From Metabacillus_B sp050107715 (lineage in GTDB: Bacteria > Bacillota > Bacilli > Bacillales > Bacillaceae), in NCBI RefSeq assembly GCF_050107715.1, contig NZ_JBNILN010000007.1:79855-143854 (forward strand): 64,000 nucleotides of DNA, in the 5' to 3' direction. A program made the translations under genes and the position numbers. The notes under the pieces are model-generated. The model saw only the letters and a list, made by a program, of their open reading frames with translations, searched no databases and was not told the origin of the DNA. This document shows positions 17,794-24,701 of this stretch, one piece after another (the stretch's first letter is position 1; each line of letters begins with the position of its first letter).

Positions 17794-18102
17794 ATGGAAG
17801 AAGCACTAAAAGAAAATCTAATGGGCGCACTCGAGCAAGTTGTCGATCCTGAACTTGGCGTCGACATCGTTAACCTGGGCCTCGTTTATGACGTGGATAT
17901 GGATGAAGAAGGCAATACAGAGGTTACAATGACCCTCACCTCTATGGGATGCCCCCTCGCCGGAACAATCGTCGATCAGGTGAAAATTGCATTGGCTGAC
18001 ATTCCAGAGGTGAAAGATACGGAAGTCAACATCGTATGGAATCCGCCATGGTCCAAAGACCGCATGTCCCGTTACGCTAAAATCGCACTTGGAATTACAT
18101 GA
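17794..18102 (+). CDS. yitW: MIP18/DUF59-family Fe-S assembly protein YitW
   Basis: The 102-aa protein is of the MIP18 (DUF59) family, related to SufT, which helps mature iron-sulfur proteins. Hallmarks are VVDPELGVDIVNLGLVYDV near the N-terminus and the conserved Cys in TLTSMGCPLAGTI near residue 53. The C-terminus ends with the WNPPWSKDRMS segment. GAAGGAGTG precedes the ATG. A strong terminator follows, then the repeat array. Confidence 0.92.
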   Translation: MEEALKENLMGALEQVVDPELGVDIVNLGLVYDVDMDEEGNTEVTMTLTSMGCPLAGTIVDQVKIALADIPEVKDTEVNIVWNPPWSKDRMSRYAKIALGIT

Positions 18103-18107
18103 TACCT

Positions 18108-18144
18108 ACCACCTCTTGCCTGCTGGCAGGGGGTGGTTTTTTTG
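18108..18144 (+). terminator. Terminator of yitW
   Basis: ACCACCTCTTGCC / GGCAGGGGGTGGT stem with a 4-nt loop and seven T. It isolates yitW from the repeat array. Confidence 0.9.
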
Positions 18145-18240
18145 ATTCACAGGAGAAGAAATGTATGTGGGAGAAGGAGGATGTCAGGGAAACCGTGAAT
18201 GCCTTACGAGAAGAGTGGAGGTCTTTAAGGCGGAATGTTG

Positions 18241-19188
18241 ATGGCAGATAATGCGCCTAACCGTGCAGTTTGTCAGACAAGAATGTCAGACAACGCGCTT
18301 TATCCCGTAGATGTCAGACAAGAATGCCAGACAACACGCTTAACCCCGGCCAGTGTCAGACAAGAATGTCAGACAACGTGCTTTATCCCGTAGATGTCAG
18401 ACAAGAATGTCAGACAACGCGCTTTATCCCGTAGATGTCAGACAAGAATGTCAGACAACGCGCTTGCCCCGCCCAATGTCAGACAACGCGGGTCATTCCG
18501 CCAATGTCAGACAAGAATGTCAGACAACGCTCCCCAAGCTGCCAGTGTCAGACAAGAATGTCAGACAACGTGCTTTATCCCGTCAATGTCAGACAACGCG
18601 CATTCTCCCGCCCAATGTCAGACAAGAATGTCAGACAACACGCATTCCCCCGCCAATGTCAGACAAGAATGTCAGACAACACGCTTGCCCCGTCCAATGT
18701 CAGACAAGAATGTCAGACAACGCGCTTAATCCCGTCCAATGTCAGACAAGAATGTCAGACAACACGCATTCCCCGGCCAGTGTCAGACAAGAATGTCAGA
18801 CAACGTGCATTATCCCGTAGATGTCAGACAAGAATGTCAGACAACGCGCATTCTCCCGCCCAATGTCAGACAAGAATGTCAGACAACACGCATTCCCCCG
18901 CCAATGTCAGACAAGAATGTCAGACAACACGCTTGCCCCGTCCAATGTCAGACAAGAATGTCAGACAACGCGGGTCATTCCGCCAATGTCAGACAAGAAT
19001 GTCAGACAACACGCATTCCCCCGTCCAATGTCAGACAAGAATGTCAGACAACACGCTTAACCCCGCCCAATGTCAGACAAGAATGTCAGACAACGCGCAT
19101 TCCCCCCGTCCAATGTCAGACAAGAATGTCAGACAACGCGCATTCTCCCCGCCAATGTCAGACAACGCTCCATAACCCCACCCTCCAA
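18241..19188. repeat. Tandem array of TGTCAGACA double motifs, 41-bp period
   Basis: About 23 head-to-tail units fill almost 950 bp. A full unit has two copies of TGTCAGACA joined by AGAA (22 bp in all) and a variable GC-rich linker such as GCGCTTTATCCCGTAG or ACGCATTCCCCCGCCA. Most units are 41 bp. Short units at about 18475, 18584 and 19155 carry only one motif copy. A decayed unit (ATGGCAGATAATGCGCC) lies at the left end near 18241. TGTC-A-GACA is itself a near-palindrome. A 99-bp block at 18598-18696 is repeated exactly at 18846-18944. There are no stops in the forward frames because no unit contains one, but there are no ribosome binding sites or plausible protein. It is not CRISPR: linkers are short and recur. 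I know of no named family with this sequence. Confidence 0.93.
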
Positions 19189-19274
19189 ATCCTAATTGTC
19201 TCAACTTAATAAAAAGTGCCTCATCCCTGCTGTAAAGGAGTTTAGCAGCTAATCTGTCAAAAAGCTCGAAAAAA

Positions 19275-19318
19275 ATAATAAATATACAGTTGATTTTATT
19301 TATATGCGTATTTATAAT
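19275..19318 (+). promoter_or_regulatory. argC promoter with ArgR/AhrC-like operator
   Basis: TTGATT (19290-19295) and TATAAT (19313-19318) are 17 nt apart. Just upstream, ATAATAAATATACA (19275-19288) matches the carA-upstream ARG-like box TGAATAAACATACA at 11 of 14 positions. A second AT-rich stretch overlaps the -10. This is the expected layout for arginine repression by an ArgR/AhrC hexamer. Confidence 0.6.
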
Positions 19319-19354
19319 TGGAACTAATTAATTTTGGATAAGGGTGGTGGTAGT

Positions 19355-20383
19355 TTGAATATAGGAATTACAGGATCTACTGGCTATGGGGGGGTTGAGC
19401 TTTATAGATTGCTAGCGAATCATCCTTATACAGAAAAATGTATACTATATACATCGACTCAAGGCGGGAAGCTTTATTCGGATGTTTATCCTCATTTGAG
19501 CGGGATTCAGGAGGACTCTTTGATTAACGTTGAGGAGGCGGAAGGAATCGATGTCATGTTTGTAGCGGCGCCTCCTGGTGTTTCGTCGGAATTAACTCCG
19601 AAGCTTGTGAAAAAAGGCATGAAGGTTGTGGATTTGTCGGGGGATTTCAGGCTTAAGGATCCTAGACAGTATGAGGAGTGGTATCATCGTCCACCGGCAG
19701 CGGATGACCTTCTAAAAGATGCTGTGTATGGTTTATCCGAGTTGAATAAGGTGAGCATCTCTTCGTGCAGGATTCTTTCTAATCCAGGCTGCTATCCGAC
19801 GGCCTCTCTTCTTGGTTTGGCTCCGCTTGTGCTGCAGCATGCAGTTGACCCTTGTTCAATTGTGATTGATGCTAAATCAGGTGTCTCGGGAGCCGGCAGA
19901 AAGGCGGGGCTTGGAACGCATTATTCTGAGCTGAATGAGAATTTTAAAGTTTACAAGCCGGGTGAGCATCAGCACATCCCTGAGATTGAGCAGCAGCTTG
20001 GGCTGTGGATGAATGAGCCGGCACTTATCAGCTTTTCGCCGCATCTTGTGCCGATGACGAGAGGGATTATGGCAACGATGTATATAAAAATGACAGAGTC
20101 CATAACGACCGATGAATTGTACGAAAGCTATGATTCTTTCTATAAGGATGCTCCTTTTGTTCGAGTGCGGAGGCCGGGGACCTATCCGCAGACGAAGGAA
20201 GTGGCTGGGTCCAATTTTTGCGACATAGGAGTAAAAGTTGATGAACGGACAGGGCGGGCGGTCATTATATCTGTTATCGATAATTTGATGAAGGGTGCAG
20301 CGGGGCAGGCTGTGCAGAATTTCAATATAATGAATGGCTGGGATGAGCAGACCGGTTTAAAGCTTTTGCCCATGTATCCATAA
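19355..20383 (+). CDS. argC: N-acetyl-gamma-glutamyl-phosphate reductase ArgC
   Basis: ArgC reduces N-acetylglutamyl phosphate to the semialdehyde with NADPH, the third step of arginine synthesis. The 342-aa protein has the Rossmann motif GITGSTGYGG at its N-terminus and the catalytic Cys in SNPGCYPT near residue 147. The family motif HQHIPEIEQ is also present. I take the TTG at 19355 as the start: it lies 7 nt after AAGGGTGG and aligns with the normal ArgC N-terminus, while the frame from 19334 adds an odd Gly-rich leader. It is the first gene of argCJBD-carAB-argF. Confidence 0.96.
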   Translation: MNIGITGSTGYGGVELYRLLANHPYTEKCILYTSTQGGKLYSDVYPHLSGIQEDSLINVEEAEGIDVMFVAAPPGVSSELTPKLVKKGMKVVDLSGDFRLKDPRQYEEWYHRPPAADDLLKDAVYGLSELNKVSISSCRILSNPGCYPTASLLGLAPLVLQHAVDPCSIVIDAKSGVSGAGRKAGLGTHYSELNENFKVYKPGEHQHIPEIEQQLGLWMNEPALISFSPHLVPMTRGIMATMYIKMTESITTDELYESYDSFYKDAPFVRVRRPGTYPQTKEVAGSNFCDIGVKVDERTGRAVIISVIDNLMKGAAGQAVQNFNIMNGWDEQTGLKLLPMYP

Positions 20384-20405
20384 AAATTCAGCGGGAGTGT
20401 TGAGT

Positions 20406-21635
20406 GTGGAAGATGTAATGGAGGCGGCCGTTCTAATCGAAAAACATGGGACAGTCGTTTCGCCTAAGGGGTTTAAAGCCGATGGGGTCCACTGCGGCCT
20501 CAGGTACTCTAAAAAAGATTTGGGAGTGATTTTGAGCGAGGTCCCGGCAAGTGCTGCGGCTGTTTATACGCAGAGTCATTTTCAGGCAGCCCCCCTCAAG
20601 GTTACGCAGGAAAGCATGGCTGCAGGACGGAAGATTCAGGCCATCGCTGTGAATAGCGGGAATGCAAATGCCTGTACCGGGGATCAGGGTATAGAGCATG
20701 CATATAAAATGCGGAGGGCCTGCGCTGAGCAATTCGGCATTCGTGAGGAGCTGACTGCTGTTGCTTCAACTGGGGTTATTGGAGAGCGTTTGGATATTGA
20801 GAAGGTTCTTCGTGGAATGACTCTCCTGCATCCCTCCGGCTGTGAGGACGGCAGTGAGTCATTTGAACGCTCTATTTTGACGACAGATACGGGAGTAAAG
20901 CATGCAGGGGCAAGGCTTTCCATTGATGGAAAAGAGGTCTGGATCGGCGGGGCAGCTAAAGGGTCCGGCATGATCCATCCAAATATGGCTACAATGCTTG
21001 GGTTTATCACAACGGATGCGGCTATTGAAGCGGAACATCTTCAGGAGGCTTTGAGTGAAGTTACGGATGTTACATTTAATCAGATTACCGTTGATGGGGA
21101 AACCTCAACCAATGATATGGTCATGGTTCTCGCAAATGGTTTGGCAGGAAATGCTCCGCTTACCCCGGAACACAAGGAGTGGAACCATTTTAAAGATGGG
21201 CTCAAGGAAGTTTGCAAAGAGCTGGCTAAACAAATTGCGAAGGACGGGGAAGGCGCAACGAAGCTGATTGAGGTTCAAGTCACTGGAGGAGCTTCTGTTC
21301 AGGAAGCAAGGGAGGCAGCTAAAAAAGTCGTTGGTTCAAGTCTTGTGAAGACAGCGGTTTTCGGAGAGGATGCAAATTGGGGACGCATTATTGGGGCACT
21401 TGGACACAGCCGATCCGCAATGAATCCCGGGCAAACGGAGGTATGGCTGGGAGAGCATTGTCTTTTCCGTGAGGGAGAGCCCCAGCATTACAAGGAAGAA
21501 GAGGCGGCTGGCTATTTGAAGAATCAAACGATCGTCATCCGTGTGAACCTGGCTGCCGGCGATGCTGAAGCGACCGCCTGGGGCTGCGATTTGACGTATG
21601 ATTACGTCAGAATTAATGCGAGCTACAGAACGTAA
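20406..21635 (+). CDS. argJ: Bifunctional ornithine acetyltransferase / N-acetylglutamate synthase ArgJ
   Basis: ArgJ moves the acetyl group from N-acetylornithine to glutamate and may also acetylate glutamate from acetyl-CoA. The 409-aa precursor has the self-cleavage site NMATMLGF near residue 196, where the Thr becomes the new N-terminus and nucleophile of the beta chain. GGAAKGSGMIHPNMATML and the C-terminal GCDLTYDYVRINA are diagnostic. Several starts are possible (GTG 20397, TTG 20400, GTG 20406); GGGAG at 20393-20397 best fits 20406. It lies 22 nt behind argC. Confidence 0.95.
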   Translation: MEDVMEAAVLIEKHGTVVSPKGFKADGVHCGLRYSKKDLGVILSEVPASAAAVYTQSHFQAAPLKVTQESMAAGRKIQAIAVNSGNANACTGDQGIEHAYKMRRACAEQFGIREELTAVASTGVIGERLDIEKVLRGMTLLHPSGCEDGSESFERSILTTDTGVKHAGARLSIDGKEVWIGGAAKGSGMIHPNMATMLGFITTDAAIEAEHLQEALSEVTDVTFNQITVDGETSTNDMVMVLANGLAGNAPLTPEHKEWNHFKDGLKEVCKELAKQIAKDGEGATKLIEVQVTGGASVQEAREAAKKVVGSSLVKTAVFGEDANWGRIIGALGHSRSAMNPGQTEVWLGEHCLFREGEPQHYKEEEAAGYLKNQTIVIRVNLAAGDAEATAWGCDLTYDYVRINASYRT

Positions 21636-21648
21636 AGGAGGGATAGAG

Positions 21649-22428
21649 TTGAAGCAAACCATCGTAATCAAATGCGGGGGAAGCATTATTTCCGAGCTGT
21701 CTGAATCTTTTTTTTCCTCCATCCGGAATTTAAAAACTGCCGGATGGAATGTTGTCCTTGTTCATGGGGGTGGTCCTGATATTACAAATGCATTGAAACA
21801 GATGCATATAAAAACGGAATTTACTGACGGCCAGCGAAAAACCACGAAGGAAGTGATGGACGTTGTTCAGATGATTCTTGCCGGGAAATTAAATAAGCAG
21901 CTGGCAGGAGAGTTTTTAAAAAGGGGGTTGAATGCGGTTGGTCTTTCGGGACAGGATGCAGGAATTCTTTGCGCCGAGCTGCTGGATGAGGAAAAGCTGG
22001 GGCTGGTGGGCACAGTCACGGCGGTGAAGACAGAATTCGTTGAACTGCTTCTTAATAATGATTACCTTCCAGTTGTTGCCCCCCTCGGTTTCACAGATGA
22101 TTTTGAGCCGCTGAATGTGAATGCTGATGCGGCCGCCGCGTCCATAGCCCGTCAGCTAAATGCGGAAAAATTGCTGTTTGTTACGGATGTGGACGGCATT
22201 CTCCGTGAGGGAAAGCTGATCAGGGAAATGGATGCTGAGCAGGTCCATACCTTAATTGATAACGGGGTTATTTCAGGCGGCATGATTCCTAAAGCGGAAG
22301 CCTGCCTCCGTTCTCTTTCGGAAAATTTGACAGAAGTTATGATAGTGAACGGCAAAAAAGCATTTCTGGAGGACAATCAATTCAAGGGAACGAAAATAGA
22401 GTACAAAAAGGAGGCGGCTGCTGGATGA
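21649..22428 (+). CDS. argB: Acetylglutamate kinase ArgB
   Basis: ArgB phosphorylates N-acetylglutamate, the second arginine step. The 259-aa protein has the amino-acid kinase fold: VIKCGGSII at the N-terminus, VHGGGPDI near 40, VGLSGQDAG near 105 and the Asp-rich FVTDVDGIL near 180. The start is TTG at 21649, 6 nt after AAAGGAGGG; the frame from 21598 would lie inside argJ. The stop overlaps the argD start. Confidence 0.95.
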   Translation: MKQTIVIKCGGSIISELSESFFSSIRNLKTAGWNVVLVHGGGPDITNALKQMHIKTEFTDGQRKTTKEVMDVVQMILAGKLNKQLAGEFLKRGLNAVGLSGQDAGILCAELLDEEKLGLVGTVTAVKTEFVELLLNNDYLPVVAPLGFTDDFEPLNVNADAAAASIARQLNAEKLLFVTDVDGILREGKLIREMDAEQVHTLIDNGVISGGMIPKAEACLRSLSENLTEVMIVNGKKAFLEDNQFKGTKIEYKKEAAAG

Positions 22429-23579
22429 GCTCTTTATTCCCTACATATGCAAGGTGGGATCTCACGATAGAAGAAGCTGAAGGTGCCTGGGTTAAAGATG
22501 CTAATGGCAAGGAGTACCTTGATTTTGTTTCAGGGATTGCCGTGTGCAGCCTGGGTCATCGATTTGGACCTGTTCAAAAAGCCTTATCTGAACAGCTCGA
22601 AAAAGTCTGGCATGTATCGAATCTCTTCGGAAACCAGCTCCAGGAAGAGGCTGCAAGTCTGCTGACGAAGAATTCCTTTGCGGATGCCGTCTTTTTTTGC
22701 AACAGTGGCGCGGAAGCAAATGAAGCTGCGATCAAGCTTGCTAAAAAGCATACGGGAAAAGGGACGGTCGTTACATTTAAGCAGTCCTTTCATGGCCGCA
22801 CATTTGCAGCGATGGGTGCGACCGGGCAGGAGAAAGTAAGGAGCGGTTTTGGGGAGATGCTTCCTTCTTTTGAATATTTGCCTTATAACGATGAAGAAGC
22901 TCTGATGGAATTACAGGGAGATCATTATGCAGCAATTATGCTGGAAGTCGTTCAAGGGGAAGGGGGAGTTATTCCGGGGACGGCTGCTTTTTTAAAAAGA
23001 GTCGGGGAAGCGTGTAAAAGATTGGGCTGCTTATTGATCGTGGATGAAGTTCAGACTGGGATTGGCCGGACCGGTACCCTTTTTGCTCATGAGGGTCTGT
23101 TATCACCGGATATTGCCACGTCAGCGAAAGGTCTTGGAAACGGCTTTCCAGTAGGGGCTATGCTAGGTACAAAAGAATTGATCAGCAGTTTTCAGGCCGG
23201 CTCACACGGGTCAACATTCGGCGGGAATTACCTTGCTATGGCCGCAGTAAAAGCTGTGCTGGAAACGGTATTAGGTGATGGCTTTCTGGAAAAAGTCCGC
23301 CATATGGGGGAATACCTTAGACGTGTTCTGGAAAAAGAGCTGGATGGGCATCCAATGCTTGAGGAGATCAGGGGAAGGGGAATGATGATTGGAATTGTAT
23401 GGAAAGAGCCGGCAGGCGAGCGGATTAAAGAAATGAGGGACAATGGCTTGCTGGTCCTGCCGGCAGGTGAACATGTGATCCGGCTGCTTCCTCCAATCAA
23501 CTGTACGGAGGAAGAATGCAGGAAGGCTGCATCTATTATAAAAAAAGTACTGGGAACTCGCTCTAAAACCATGGTTTAA
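22425..23579 (+). CDS. argD: Acetylornithine aminotransferase ArgD
   Basis: This 384-aa PLP enzyme converts N-acetylglutamate semialdehyde to N-acetylornithine. Visible motifs are NSGAEANEAAIKLA near 90, the Asp of VDEVQTGIGRTG near 208, and the PLP lysine in TSAKGLGNGFPVGA near 234. The ATG overlaps the argB stop by 4 nt, indicating translational coupling. A 69-nt gap with an ARG-like box separates it from carA. Confidence 0.95.
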   Translation: MSSLFPTYARWDLTIEEAEGAWVKDANGKEYLDFVSGIAVCSLGHRFGPVQKALSEQLEKVWHVSNLFGNQLQEEAASLLTKNSFADAVFFCNSGAEANEAAIKLAKKHTGKGTVVTFKQSFHGRTFAAMGATGQEKVRSGFGEMLPSFEYLPYNDEEALMELQGDHYAAIMLEVVQGEGGVIPGTAAFLKRVGEACKRLGCLLIVDEVQTGIGRTGTLFAHEGLLSPDIATSAKGLGNGFPVGAMLGTKELISSFQAGSHGSTFGGNYLAMAAVKAVLETVLGDGFLEKVRHMGEYLRRVLEKELDGHPMLEEIRGRGMMIGIVWKEPAGERIKEMRDNGLLVLPAGEHVIRLLPPINCTEEECRKAASIIKKVLGTRSKTMV

Positions 23580-23595
23580 ATTTTTTTTACCTAGT

Positions 23596-23614
23596 TATGA
23601 ATAAACATACATTA
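23596..23614 (+). promoter_or_regulatory. ARG-box-like operator upstream of carA
   Basis: TATGAATAAACATACATTA is close to the ArgR/AhrC box pattern (TGAAT, A/T-rich centre, then an ATTCA-like half). It lies in the argD-carA gap, 35 nt before the carA start, and could give the carAB-argF half its own arginine control. Confidence 0.55.
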
Positions 23615-23648
23615 TAAGTAATTTATATACAAAGTGGAGGTGATTCGT

Positions 23649-24701
23649 ATGAAGGGATATATCAAGCTTGAAAACGGTCTGCAGATGGAAGGGGAACTTG
23701 AAGACGGAACGCATTTGGATGCAGAGGGAGAAGCTGTTTTTTATACAGGGATGACGGGCTATCAGGAAGTGTTGAGCGATCCTTCCTACCAGAATCAAAT
23801 CCTCATATTTACGTACCCCCTAATAGGGAACTGTGGAATCAACCTGCAGGACTTTGAGAGCAAAAAGCCTCAAATTAGTGGGGCTGTATTTTATGAGTGC
23901 ACTGAGGATTTTTCCCATTATGAGGCGGTATCCAGTGTTAAAGCTTATTTGAAAAAGTGGGGCATCCCCTTTATCCATCATGTGGACACCCGTTTTCTTG
24001 TAAAAGAGATCCGTTCTTCAGGTACGATGAACGCCAAAATTACGGCCCATCCAGTGGATAACGTTCCGCCAATAAAACTGCCGGACCATGACGGGGGAGA
24101 AGCTGTTACCCACGGAGAAGGAAAGCTTCACACCGTTTTAGTTGATTTTGGACTGAAAAAATCCATTTTAATAGCTCTGCTTAACCGTGGTCATCAGGTT
24201 ACCGTTTTACCCTATCATAAGCTGGATAAGGTTCGTGAACTCAAACCAGGTGGAATCGTATTTTCAAATGGCCCCGGAGATCCGAAGCAGCTTGCTGGGT
24301 ATTTGCCGCTCATTAAACAGCTCGCTGATGAATTTCCGGTGATGGGCATATGTCTTGGCCATCAGCTGCTTGCGTTAGCCTATGGTTTTGATACCGAAAA
24401 GCTTGACTTTGGGCACAGGGGGGCTAATCATCCGGTGGTCGACAGGCTGAAGGGAAAGGTGTTTATGACCTCACAGAACCACAGTTTTGTCGTCAAAAGA
24501 AAAGCGGGCAGTGAAGAGCTGTCTGTCCGTTTTGAAAATATTAATGACGGGAGCATTGAGGGGCTGTTCCATCCGGATAATAAGCTTTTAACTGTCCAAT
24601 TTCATCCTGAGGCCAATCCTGGTCCAAAGGAGAGCGAATGGATATTTGACGAATACACATCAATGATCAGCCAAACGGGGAGCGTTGCAATTTATGCCTA
24701 A
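23649..24701 (+). CDS. carA: Carbamoyl-phosphate synthase small (glutaminase) subunit CarA
   Basis: CarA hydrolyses glutamine and channels ammonia to CarB. The 350-aa subunit has an N-terminal CPSase_S domain (GYIKLENGLQMEGEL, YTGMTGYQEVLSDPSY) and a class I glutaminase domain with the triad Cys in MGICLGHQLLA near 235 and His/Glu in QFHPEANPGP near 319-321. I use the ATG at 23649, which GGAGGTG precedes; the GTG at 23634 overlaps that region. Its place in the arg operon marks it as the arginine-specific enzyme rather than the pyrimidine one. Confidence 0.95.
   Translation: MKGYIKLENGLQMEGELEDGTHLDAEGEAVFYTGMTGYQEVLSDPSYQNQILIFTYPLIGNCGINLQDFESKKPQISGAVFYECTEDFSHYEAVSSVKAYLKKWGIPFIHHVDTRFLVKEIRSSGTMNAKITAHPVDNVPPIKLPDHDGGEAVTHGEGKLHTVLVDFGLKKSILIALLNRGHQVTVLPYHKLDKVRELKPGGIVFSNGPGDPKQLAGYLPLIKQLADEFPVMGICLGHQLLALAYGFDTEKLDFGHRGANHPVVDRLKGKVFMTSQNHSFVVKRKAGSEELSVRFENINDGSIEGLFHPDNKLLTVQFHPEANPGPKESEWIFDEYTSMISQTGSVAIYA

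Noticed and set aside
18241..19188. CRISPR array
   Set aside because: Linkers are only 16-18 bp, recur several times, and the repeat holds an internal duplication; there are no cas genes nearby.
18353..19209. Long open frames (about 80-246 aa) with SDKNVRQ/CQTRMSDN repeats in all three forward frames
   Set aside because: They arise because the 41-bp unit has no stop in any frame. There are no ribosome binding sites and no hydrophobic or domain pattern, and the units vary in length, so no frame is kept.
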